DNA of 6,820 bases from Burkholderiaceae bacterium. GTDB taxonomy: Bacteria > Pseudomonadota > Gammaproteobacteria > Burkholderiales > Burkholderiaceae_E. Shown one piece after another: positions 1 through 6,316 of this stretch. The notes under the pieces are model-generated. The model worked only from the letters and a program-made list of their open reading frames with translations, made no database searches and was not told the origin of the DNA. The position numbers and the translations under genes are program-made. The DNA lies in NCBI GenBank assembly GCA_023258775.1, contig JALQWJ010000079.1, positions 1 to 6,820 on the forward strand, given 5' to 3'. How positions within the stretch are numbered: the stretch's first letter is position 1; each line of letters opens with the position of its first letter.

Positions 1-3
1 AGC

Positions 4-843
4 GTGACAGCGTTCGCTATCAATCCTAGCTTGATCGACCCTACAACGATGTCACAAACTCAAGTTGGCTCGATTTGCTTTGTGGGTGCGGGACCAGGTC
101 ACCCCGATCTCTTAACGATTGCTGGCTTGCGCGCACTCCAAGAAGCTCAAATTGTGCTTTACGATGCCCTGATTGACTTAGAAGGCTTCAAAGCCTTAGC
201 ACCACAAGCAAACTGGATAAGTGTGGGAAAGCGGGCGAATAAACCCTCGCCGGTTCAAAACTTTATCAACCAAACCATTGTCAGCTATGTACGCCGAGGT
301 TACTCGGTCGTCCGATTAAAAGGCGGTGATCCGAGTATTTTCGGACGACTCACTGAAGAACTGGATGCACTTCGCAATGTCGGCATCAAAGCCACCGTCG
401 TGCCCGGCGTTACAGCGGCGAGCGCAGCGGCAAGCACACTTGGGATCAGCTTAACAAGGCGAGGCGTTTCGCGATCGGTGACCTTTCTTACGCCCGCTAT
501 CGGTCAGGGATTTGAGCAAGATCATCATTGGCTTGAAGCTGCGCTTGCTGGCGACACGGTTGTCATGTACATGGCATGGAACGATCGTCATACGCTTGCT
601 CGCAGGCTCATGCATGCAGGTAAGTCACCTCAAACACCGGTCGGTCTTGTTGAATCGGCTTCGCTTGGTGGCGCTGTCAGACTTTGCACTTTGGAGCAAT
701 TAAGTCTTGATCAGCGCGAACTTGGCTTGGGTCCTGTCTGCATCATTATCGGTGAGGTTGTTAGCACTGTCTGCGAGCCTGTTTTCGCCGAATTACCGCA
801 GGGCGTAGATCAAGGTACTTTTTGGGAAGCTGCAAACGGATGA
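4..843 (+). CDS. cobA: Uroporphyrinogen-III C-methyltransferase (SUMT), siroheme branch
   Basis: Cytoplasmic enzyme that transfers two methyl groups from S-adenosylmethionine to uroporphyrinogen III to give precorrin-2, the siroheme precursor. The sequence shows the family blocks in order: GAGPG (residues 28-32), YDALI (53-57), VGKRANKPS (74-82), RLKGGDPSIFGR (104-115), VVPGVTAAS (132-140) and VMYMA (187-191). At 279 residues it matches stand-alone SUMTs and lacks the dehydrogenase/chelatase half of the CysG fusion. The start is uncertain. GTG at 4 overlaps a TGA (5-7) that could end an upstream gene. ATG at 49 (264 residues) places the first glycine loop at the more usual distance from the N-terminus. 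Neither has a clear Shine-Dalgarno site in view. The next gene overlaps its stop by 4 bp. Family call is firm; the role in siroheme rather than cobalamin synthesis is inferred from the sulfate genes nearby. Confidence 0.93.
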   Translation: MTAFAINPSLIDPTTMSQTQVGSICFVGAGPGHPDLLTIAGLRALQEAQIVLYDALIDLEGFKALAPQANWISVGKRANKPSPVQNFINQTIVSYVRRGYSVVRLKGGDPSIFGRLTEELDALRNVGIKATVVPGVTAASAAASTLGISLTRRGVSRSVTFLTPAIGQGFEQDHHWLEAALAGDTVVMYMAWNDRHTLARRLMHAGKSPQTPVGLVESASLGGAVRLCTLEQLSLDQRELGLGPVCIIIGEVVSTVCEPVFAELPQGVDQGTFWEAANG

Positions 844-1232
844 ACTCATCAAAAGCGCTTCAAGACCATCAGCGCCCTGCAATCGTTTTACTAGCACACG
901 GCTCAAAGAACACCGCTTGGAGGGAACCCTTCGATCGATTTATCGCTGATCTTCAAACAGACCCTGAATTGCCCGTGATTAGGTTGGCATTCATTGAACA
1001 CTGCGAGCCCTTGCTGGAAGACGTACTTGATGTCTTGTTCACACAGAAATGTCAGACGATCCATATTCAACCGTTATTGATTTCCGGAGGGTTTCATCTC
1101 GAAGTCGATGTACCAACTCGGCTTCAGCATTGGCGCGAATCCCATCCCGAGATTGATATAAGCCTTGATAAGGCACTTTTGGAGCACGCCTTAATGAGGC
1201 AAGCTATTAGAACTATCGTCAAGCAGCGATAA
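840..1232 (+). CDS. cbiX: Short CbiX-type sirohydrochlorin chelatase
   Basis: Small cytoplasmic chelatase expected to insert a divalent metal into sirohydrochlorin. Beside SUMT and sulfate genes the metal is probably iron, making siroheme for sulfite reductase; cobalt for cobalamin is the alternative. From ATG 840 the protein has 130 residues, the length of the single-domain CbiX(S) form that works as a homodimer. Visible family marks are LLAHGS near the N-terminus (His20) and the block SGGFHLEVDVP (His86, Asp90). By family knowledge the two histidines bind the metal and tetrapyrrole. ATG 840 is preferred over an in-frame TTG at 822 because it forms an ATGA overlap with the SUMT stop and has GGGAAG about ten bases upstream. 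The overlap suggests translational coupling. No precorrin-2 dehydrogenase is visible here, so the middle step must be encoded elsewhere. Confidence 0.88.
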   Translation: MNSSKALQDHQRPAIVLLAHGSKNTAWREPFDRFIADLQTDPELPVIRLAFIEHCEPLLEDVLDVLFTQKCQTIHIQPLLISGGFHLEVDVPTRLQHWRESHPEIDISLDKALLEHALMRQAIRTIVKQR

Positions 1233-1258
1233 GAGCTAACGAACCCCTTACAACGCCT

Positions 1259-2332
1259 TCACTCAACAAAAACCCGTGCACGCTTGGGATAAACCAAAAC
1301 ACGGTCTCCTTCCTGTAGCTCAAGGTCCCTGTACTCCTCCGCAAGCAATTGGACTTCGATCGTCTCGGGAATACCCTCGGCGTTCTTGATCTGCGTGTTT
1401 AGCTCAATACGGGCAATCGGGCCTACCACGATTGCGCGATGGACCCTTGAGTCAATGCCAGAGGCACCCTCAACATAGCGATCAATCTGAAGCTCATGCG
1501 GGCGAACATACGCCTGGGCCCGACGGGCCTCGCCCCCTTGATGCTCTGGCGTGGGTATCTGAATTCCACCAACACTCATCTCTCCCTGATGTGCCCGGCC
1601 ATGAAACAGGTTGACGTTTCCCAAGAAGCCATAGACAAATGAACTGGCTGGGTGCTCCCAGACGTCATTAGGCGTACCAACCTGTTCAATAACGCCGGAA
1701 TTCATTAACACAACACGGTCAGAGACTTCCAAGGCCTCCTCTTGATCGTGTGTTACGAAGATCGTAGTAACGTGAAGATCGTCGTGGAGTCTCCGCAACC
1801 AGCGACGCAATTCTTTGCGAACCTTTGCATCAAGTGCACCGAAGGGCTCATCAAGCAAAAGCACCTTTGGCTCTACAGCAAGTGCGCGCGCCAGGGCGAT
1901 TCGCTGACGTTGGCCACCCGATAGCTGCCACGGATAACGGTCAGCAAGCCAATCGAGCTGGACTAGATGAAGTAGGTCGGTGACCTTCTTCTTAATCTGG
2001 GATTCGCTAGGGCGGTCAGCCTTACGCTTTACCCTCAAGCCAAACGCTACATTTTCGAATATTGTCATATGCCGAAAGAGGGCGTAATGCTGAAATACAA
2101 ACCCTACCTGACGGTCACGCGCGTGCAGATCAGTAGCATCCTCTCCAGAAAATAGAACGATTCCCTCGTCTGCGGACTCTAACCCGGCGATGATCCGCAA
2201 AAGTGTGGTCTTGCCACAGCCTGACGGCCCTAGCAGCGCAAGCAATTCGCCAGAGTCGATCGCGAGACTCACGTCATGAAGGGCCTGAAAATTGCCAAAT
2301 CGCTTTGATATGTTCTTGATCTCAATACTCAT
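1259..2332 (-). CDS. cysA: Sulfate/thiosulfate ABC importer ATPase CysA
   Basis: ATP-binding subunit that powers sulfate/thiosulfate import through CysT and CysW at the inner membrane. From ATG 2332 it has 357 residues, close to the usual length of about 360. Nucleotide-binding motifs are complete: Walker [10 protein letters not shown] (35-43, Lys41), Q-loop Gln81 in FVFQH, signature LSGGQ (137-141), Walker B VLLLDE (Asp161, Glu162), D-loop GALD, and the switch histidine His195 in [10 protein letters not shown]. Residues from about 236 to the end form the C-terminal regulatory domain, with the block YVRPHEL typical of CysA. An upstream in-frame start at 2434 would add 34 unrelated residues inside cysW and is rejected. 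The gap after the cysW stop is 11 bp and holds a four-codon ORF whose TGA overlaps the cysA ATG. The Shine-Dalgarno site is weak, so coupling is likely. Last gene of the operon; its stop lies 26 bp from that of the convergent cbiX. Confidence 0.95.
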   Translation of the reverse strand: MSIEIKNISKRFGNFQALHDVSLAIDSGELLALLGPSGCGKTTLLRIIAGLESADEGIVLFSGEDATDLHARDRQVGFVFQHYALFRHMTIFENVAFGLRVKRKADRPSESQIKKKVTDLLHLVQLDWLADRYPWQLSGGQRQRIALARALAVEPKVLLLDEPFGALDAKVRKELRRWLRRLHDDLHVTTIFVTHDQEEALEVSDRVVLMNSGVIEQVGTPNDVWEHPASSFVYGFLGNVNLFHGRAHQGEMSVGGIQIPTPEHQGGEARRAQAYVRPHELQIDRYVEGASGIDSRVHRAIVVGPIARIELNTQIKNAEGIPETIEVQLLAEEYRDLELQEGDRVLVYPKRARVFVE

Positions 2333-2343
2333 AAGGTATCCAT

Positions 2344-3249
2344 TCACTGGGCAATTGGAACGGTGTTCATTGGACGCTCCGGGGGGAGCTGCGACAGTTC
2401 TCTCATCTCGGCGGCGTGCCGCCACTCGACCCATGTCTTGATTGCAAGGGTGACCAAGGCAAGCAAAGCCAGGAGAGACGCCACAGCGAAAGCGGCAACA
2501 GACTGGTACTCGTTATACAAAATTTCTACATGCAGGGGCATGGTGTTCGTCTGCCCGCGAATATGGCCAGAAACAACCGAGACCGCGCCAAACTCGCCCA
2601 TGGCGCGGGCGTTGCAGAGCAGCACGCCATAGAGCAGCGCCCATTTGATGTTAGGGAGTGTCACCCTCCAGAAGGTTTGCCAGCCCGAAGCACCAAGTAC
2701 GATTGCCGCCTGCTCCTCCTCACTACCCTGGCTTTGCATGAGCGGGATAAGCTCTCGGGCAATGAACGGGAAAGTAACAAAGATTGTTGCCAAAATGATG
2801 CCAGGCACTGCAAAAATGATCTTGATATTGTTCTCGGCAAGCCATGGCCCGAACCACCCCTGGGCCCCAAACACAAGTACGTAAATGAGGCCTGCTACAA
2901 TTGGTGATACAGAAAAGGGCAAATCAATAAGCGTTGTAAGAAATGACTTTCCTAGAAAATCATACTTCGCGATCGCCCATGCAGCAGCAACCCCAAACAC
3001 AAGGTTTAAAGGCACAGCAACGACTGCAGTAAGTAGCGTGAGCCTAATGGCAGCCCATGCATCCGGCTCCAAAAGTGCAAGCCAATAGGCACCGAGCCCC
3101 TTCCTGAGGGCTTCTGCGAACACTGCTGCAAGCGGCAGAACAAGAAAAAGAGCAATGAAGACTAAGGCTATAGCGATAAGAACTGCCTGAATCCAAGGAG
3201 ATTCGGTGGTAGAGATTGCGCGCCGACGCGCGACTGTTAGCTGACTCAT
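2344..3249 (-). CDS. cysW: Sulfate/thiosulfate ABC importer permease CysW
   Basis: Inner-membrane permease subunit that pairs with CysT to form the oxyanion channel. It has 301 residues, near the family norm. Hydrophobic segments lie at about 20-44, 68-93, 108-130, 141-165, 193-213 and 248-272. The cytoplasmic coupling (EAA) motif that docks on CysA is [10 protein letters not shown] (178-187), followed by TFWRVTLP. The block [12 protein letters not shown] (109-120) is the form found in CysW, while CysT carries [10 protein letters not shown], so the two permeases can be told apart. The ATG at 3249 overlaps the cysT stop as ATGA and has GGAG at 3257-3260, seven bases upstream, a good ribosome site. 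The N-terminus is slightly long and polar (about 18 residues) before the first membrane segment. Assignment is firm. Confidence 0.94.
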   Translation of the reverse strand: MSQLTVARRRAISTTESPWIQAVLIAIALVFIALFLVLPLAAVFAEALRKGLGAYWLALLEPDAWAAIRLTLLTAVVAVPLNLVFGVAAAWAIAKYDFLGKSFLTTLIDLPFSVSPIVAGLIYVLVFGAQGWFGPWLAENNIKIIFAVPGIILATIFVTFPFIARELIPLMQSQGSEEEQAAIVLGASGWQTFWRVTLPNIKWALLYGVLLCNARAMGEFGAVSVVSGHIRGQTNTMPLHVEILYNEYQSVAAFAVASLLALLALVTLAIKTWVEWRHAAEMRELSQLPPERPMNTVPIAQ

Positions 3250-4076
3250 TGGGCTGCTCCAGTCTGCTTACGCTGCCAGCCCTGCAGTGCGTTAATCACA
3301 AGGAGCATCACAAAAGAGATCACCAGCATGACCGTCGCAACAGCGGTTGCTCCCGCGTAGTCATACTGCTCGAGCTTCCCGATGATGATTAGCGGGGTGA
3401 TCTCGGAGACCATCGGCATGTTGCCTGCAATGAATATGACGGAGCCGTATTCGCCAACGGCCCGTGCGAAGGCCATCGCAAAGCCTGTGCTCAACGCGGG
3501 GAAGATAGCGGGGAAGATGACCTTGATGAACGTCTGAAGCCTAGACGCACCGAGACAAGCTGCCGCTTCTTCGAGTTCCTTCTCAAGGTCTTCCAGTACA
3601 GGCTGAACGGTACGAACAACAAAGGGCAACCCAATAAAGATCAAGGCGATAACAACCCCATTCGGACTAAACGCAAGCTTTATGCCCCATGGCTCGAAGT
3701 ACTGGCCCACCCAGCCGTTGCCTGCCAGCAGTGCTGTCAGGGCGATTCCAGCGACGGCTGTTGGCAGAGCGAAAGGAAGGTCGACCAGCGCATCGACAAT
3801 CTTCTTTGCCGGGAATGTGTAGCGCACGAGAACCCATGCGATGAGCAGGCCGAAAACGGCATTCACGCAGGCTGCAATGAGTGATGCGCCAAAGGTTAAT
3901 CGATACGACGCCATGACCCTCGGTGCAGAGACGGCCCCCATGAACTGATCCCAGGTCAGGCTGAGTGTCTTGAAAATCAGCGCTGTAAGGGGAATCAGAA
4001 CAATAATGCTGAGGTAAAAAAGGGTGTAGCCAAGGGTGAGATTAAACCCAGGCAACACCCGTCTTGATGCCGCCAT
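3246..4076 (-). CDS. cysT: Sulfate/thiosulfate ABC importer permease CysT (CysU)
   Basis: Inner-membrane permease subunit, partner of CysW. The 276-residue length matches the family. Membrane segments are visible at about 14-38, 60-85, 100-120, 138-158, 188-210 and 238-263. The block [12 protein letters not shown] (99-110) is characteristic of CysT. The EAA coupling motif is [10 protein letters not shown] (169-178), followed by TFIKVIFP. A second conserved stretch, [10 protein letters not shown] (204-213), follows. The ATG at 4076 abuts the cysP stop directly (TAG then ATG, no spacer), with only a weak GGTAAG just upstream. Ribosomes finishing cysP probably restart here. Its own stop overlaps the cysW start by 4 bp. 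Nothing appears broken. Confidence 0.95.
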   Translation of the reverse strand: MAASRRVLPGFNLTLGYTLFYLSIIVLIPLTALIFKTLSLTWDQFMGAVSAPRVMASYRLTFGASLIAACVNAVFGLLIAWVLVRYTFPAKKIVDALVDLPFALPTAVAGIALTALLAGNGWVGQYFEPWGIKLAFSPNGVVIALIFIGLPFVVRTVQPVLEDLEKELEEAAACLGASRLQTFIKVIFPAIFPALSTGFAMAFARAVGEYGSVIFIAGNMPMVSEITPLIIIGKLEQYDYAGATAVATVMLVISFVMLLVINALQGWQRKQTGAAQ

Positions 4077-5102
4077 CTACTTACCAACCGTATAGAGCTG
4101 GTCGAACTTAGCACCGTCGTTAAAGTGAACCTTCTGGGCCTCTGAGAGGGAACCAAAATGCTTGGCGACAGTGAAAAGCGTGAGCGGCTTGAATGTGCCT
4201 GAGTGACGTTTCAGCACAGCCTCGCTCCTTGGTCGAATGCCATGCTTCGCGGCAATCTCCTGAGCCTGCTCAGAGTAAAGGAAATCGAGGTATGCCTTCG
4301 CTGCATCGACAGTGCCACGCTTGGCAACCGTTCGCTCAACGACAGCAACAGGGTTCTCGGCAACAATGCTTGCCGACGGGTGAATGGCGTCGACCTTCCC
4401 TGCGCCAAACTCTCTGTCAACAGAGATAACTTCCGATTCAAAGGTGATTAATACATCGCCGATGCCACGCTGAAGGAAAACGCCAGTTGCGTCGCGTCCA
4501 CCCTTGGCAAGAACAGGAACGTTTTTATATAGCTTGGTGACGAAGTCCTCGGCTTGCTTAGCGGTACCACCCTTCTCGAGAATGTGTCCCCATGCCGCAA
4601 GGTAGGCCATGCGGCCATTGCCACCTGTCTTGGGGTTCACCAAAACCACCTGGACCCCCGGTTTGATCAAATCGGCCCAGTCCCGGATGTTCTTGGGATT
4701 TCCGTTTCGAACCAAGAAGAGCATTGTAGACGTCGTAGGTGCTGCGCCATGTGGAAAGCGCTTCGACCAATCAGCAGCAACAACCCCCCGGCCAGCAAGA
4801 AACTCAATGTCTGTGGTGGTGTTCATTGTGACGACGTCAGCTTCTAGGCCATCGGCCACGGCACGAGCCTGCGCACTAGAACCAGCGTGGGATTGATCGA
4901 CTTTTACATCCTTGCCTGATGTTTTCTTATAGTGGGCCGCGAATGCAGGGTTGATATCCTTGTAGAACTCTCTGGAAACATCGTAGGACACATTCAGTAG
5001 CGTTACCTCTGATGCACGTACTGTAAAGAACGTAGACAGGGTGATAAAGGCAGTAAAGGCTAATACTGTTGTCGAGATAAGGCGGACGAAAACGGGCTGC
5101 AT
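4077..5102 (-). CDS. cysP: Periplasmic sulfate/thiosulfate-binding protein, CysP-like, with altered pocket
   Basis: Exported solute-binding protein expected to deliver thiosulfate and/or sulfate to CysTWA. The N-terminus has a hydrophobic stretch (residues 8-28) and a probable signal peptidase I cut near VRA30|SE. Several blocks resemble E. coli CysP (recalled, not aligned) more than Sbp: YDVSREFY (40-47), QSHAGSS (70-76), LVRNGNPKNIRDW (120-132) and GDVLITFESEV (215-225). Phe221 stands where Sbp has a ligand-contacting Trp. Unusual features are NPKTGGNGR (156-164), where relatives have NPKTSGN or NPKTSGG, and AKGGRDATGVF (199-209), where relatives have DTGGRGATTTF. Both loops shape the oxyanion site in the family. 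At 341 residues it is full length. AGGA at 5110-5113 lies seven bases before the ATG. The gene follows sbp by 103 bp and abuts cysT. Family is certain; CysP versus a second Sbp is moderately sure; true ligand unknown. Confidence 0.86.
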   Translation of the reverse strand: MQPVFVRLISTTVLAFTAFITLSTFFTVRASEVTLLNVSYDVSREFYKDINPAFAAHYKKTSGKDVKVDQSHAGSSAQARAVADGLEADVVTMNTTTDIEFLAGRGVVAADWSKRFPHGAAPTTSTMLFLVRNGNPKNIRDWADLIKPGVQVVLVNPKTGGNGRMAYLAAWGHILEKGGTAKQAEDFVTKLYKNVPVLAKGGRDATGVFLQRGIGDVLITFESEVISVDREFGAGKVDAIHPSASIVAENPVAVVERTVAKRGTVDAAKAYLDFLYSEQAQEIAAKHGIRPRSEAVLKRHSGTFKPLTLFTVAKHFGSLSEAQKVHFNDGAKFDQLYTVGK

Positions 5103-5109
5103 GATCTGA

Positions 5110-5113
5110 TCCT
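5110..5113 (-). promoter_or_regulatory. Ribosome binding site of cysP
   Basis: AGGA on the minus strand, seven bases upstream of the cysP ATG at 5102. The spacing supports that start over any internal one, and the full signal peptide is kept. It gives cysP its own initiation signal although it lies inside the operon. Confidence 0.6.
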
Positions 5114-5183
5114 AGAAAATTCAAATCAGAGACTTTAGAAAAGATTGGCCTTTAAGGGAACCAAGCTTTCCTCATTCTCTTAT

Positions 5184-5206
5184 GCGATTTTTGGGAATCA
5201 AATCGC
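5184..5206 (-). other. Intercistronic hairpin directly after the sbp stop
   Basis: A perfect 7-bp inverted repeat, GCGATTT/AAATCGC, encloses a 9-base loop and begins within the sbp stop codon. Read on the transcribed minus strand it is not followed by a T-tract (the next bases are ATAAGAG), so it does not look like an intrinsic terminator for sbp. On the plus strand TATTTTTTA follows it, but that tract is the lysine codons of sbp, and no plus-strand gene precedes it. An RNA structure that protects sbp mRNA or partly limits read-through into cysP is a reasonable inference. Its effect cannot be judged from sequence alone. Confidence 0.5.
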
Positions 5207-6222
5207 TATTTTTTAGCGTAGATCTGGTCGAAGGTGCCGCCATCGACGAAGTGGACCTGTGTCGCTCTATCCCAGCCGCCGAACGCCTCGTCGATGGTGA
5301 AGAGGTTTAGCTTCGGAAGCTGTTTTGCATACTTTGCCTGCGCCTTTTGGGATCGCGGGCGATAAAAGTGCTTACCGATGATGTCTTGTGCCTCCTCGGT
5401 ATAAAGGAACTCCAGATATGCCTGAGCTACCGCGCGCGTGCCTCGGCGATCCGCCACCCTATCAACAACCGTCACGGGCGGTTCTGCAAGGATGGACAAC
5501 GATGGGTACACAAAGTCCACCTTATTGCCGAATTCTTTCTCTAAGAGATATGCCTCATTCTCCCAACTGAGAAAAACATCGCCTTGATTACGCTGCGCAA
5601 ACGAGGTTGATGATCCCCGAGCGCCGGTATCCAGAACCACCACATTGTCATAAACTTTCTTCACAAACTCCTGCGCCTTGGCATCTGACCCGTACTTACG
5701 CTTTGCGAACTCCCAAGCCGCAAGGTAGTTCCATCGAGCGCCACCAGACGTCTTAGGGTTTGGGGTGATAACCTTGACGTCTGGTCTTATAAGATCGTCC
5801 CAATCTCTGATTTTCTTTGGGTTTCCCTGCCTCACGACGAGAACGATTGTCGACGTGTAAGGTGAGCTATTGCTGGGCAGTCGACGCTGCCAGTCCTTGG
5901 GTATCCACCCACCATTGCTATGAAGCGCATCGATATCGCCTGCCAGGGCGAGTGTGGCAACGTCGGCCTCAAGCCCATCAATGATTGAGCGAGCTTGCCG
6001 TCCAGAGCCTCCATGACTCTGTTTGATGGAAACGTCTTGCCCAGTCTTAGATTTCCAGTGCTTTATGAACGCTGCGTTGTACTCGGTGTAGAGTTCACGG
6101 GTAGGGTCATAGCTGACGTTCAAGAGCGTTACTGGAGACTGTGCGAGAGCTTCCTTAGGGCTAAATGAGGCGAAAATTGGTAGCGCGGTGAGCGCAGTGA
6201 CGAGGCGACGACGATTTTTCAT
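5206..6222 (-). CDS. sbp: Periplasmic sulfate-binding protein Sbp
   Basis: Exported binding protein that captures sulfate in the periplasm for the CysTWA importer. The signal peptide ends near ALA27|QS; its N-region carries NRRRLV (3-8), which loosely resembles a twin-arginine signal. The mature part keeps the canonical sulfate site: [13 protein letters not shown] (33-45), QSHGGSG (68-74), [16 protein letters not shown] (155-170), [11 protein letters not shown] (188-198), and Trp210 in SWENEA. By knowledge of the enterobacterial protein, the serine and glycines of SGG and this Trp hydrogen-bond desolvated sulfate. The 338-residue length is normal, and the C-terminal GGTFDQI is typical. The ATG at 6222 has only a weak GGAT six to seven bases upstream, partly inside a leader hairpin. 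First gene of the importer operon. Assignment is firm. Confidence 0.95.
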   Translation of the reverse strand: MKNRRRLVTALTALPIFASFSPKEALAQSPVTLLNVSYDPTRELYTEYNAAFIKHWKSKTGQDVSIKQSHGGSGRQARSIIDGLEADVATLALAGDIDALHSNGGWIPKDWQRRLPSNSSPYTSTIVLVVRQGNPKKIRDWDDLIRPDVKVITPNPKTSGGARWNYLAAWEFAKRKYGSDAKAQEFVKKVYDNVVVLDTGARGSSTSFAQRNQGDVFLSWENEAYLLEKEFGNKVDFVYPSLSILAEPPVTVVDRVADRRGTRAVAQAYLEFLYTEEAQDIIGKHFYRPRSQKAQAKYAKQLPKLNLFTIDEAFGGWDRATQVHFVDGGTFDQIYAKK

Positions 6223-6229
6223 GAGGGAT

Positions 6230-6259
6230 CCAGAGGGTGTTGATAAGCCCTCACTCTGG
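6230..6259 (-). promoter_or_regulatory. Inverted repeat/hairpin in the sbp leader
   Basis: CCAGAG and CTCTGG form a perfect 6-bp inverted repeat separated by 18 bases. A nested GAGGG/CCCTC pairing (5 bp) competes with it. On the minus-strand mRNA the right arm ends seven bases before the sbp ATG and includes the GG of the likely ribosome site (TGGAT). It could fold and hinder sbp translation, or be a dyad bound by a regulator. No T-tract follows, so a terminator is unlikely. Confidence 0.45.
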
Positions 6260-6291
6260 TAGCTGTCCCTTCAAATGTGAACAAATAATTT

Positions 6292-6297
6292 CTTATA
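6292..6297 (-). promoter_or_regulatory. Candidate -10 box of the sbp-cysPTWA operon
   Basis: TATAAG on the minus strand matches the sigma-70 -10 consensus at five of six positions and lies in the AT-rich part of the 94-bp gap before sbp. No good -35 hexamer is found 16-18 bases upstream (CTAATG or similar). That is what one expects of a promoter needing an activator such as CysB, but it may also be a chance AT-rich match. I could not delimit a CysB site with confidence. Confidence 0.35.
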
Positions 6298-6316
6298 TTG
6301 ATCTTCAAATATCGCA

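Noticed and set aside
822..839. TTG start for CbiX at 822
   Set aside because: The ATG at 840 overlaps the SUMT stop in the usual coupled form and has a better-placed purine-rich site.
2333..2434. N-terminal extension of CysA from a start at 2434
   Set aside because: The added 34 residues come from the out-of-frame cysW 3' end and resemble no ABC ATPase. The ATG at 2332 gives the normal length and N-terminus.
2416..2907. Plus-strand open frame of 163 codons opposite cysW
   Set aside because: It lies wholly antisense to a clearly conserved permease, has low-complexity polar composition, no ribosome site and no recognisable domain. It is a shadow of cysW codon use.
4554..4896. Two plus-strand open frames (95-97 codons) opposite cysP
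   Set aside because: Both are antisense to a conserved binding protein, overlap each other in different frames, and show no domain or ribosome site.
5200..5214. Plus-strand intrinsic terminator formed by the 5184-5206 stem and the following T-run
   Set aside because: The T-run is the lysine codons at the end of sbp, and no plus-strand gene runs toward it. An effect on antisense RNA cannot be excluded, but nothing supports it.
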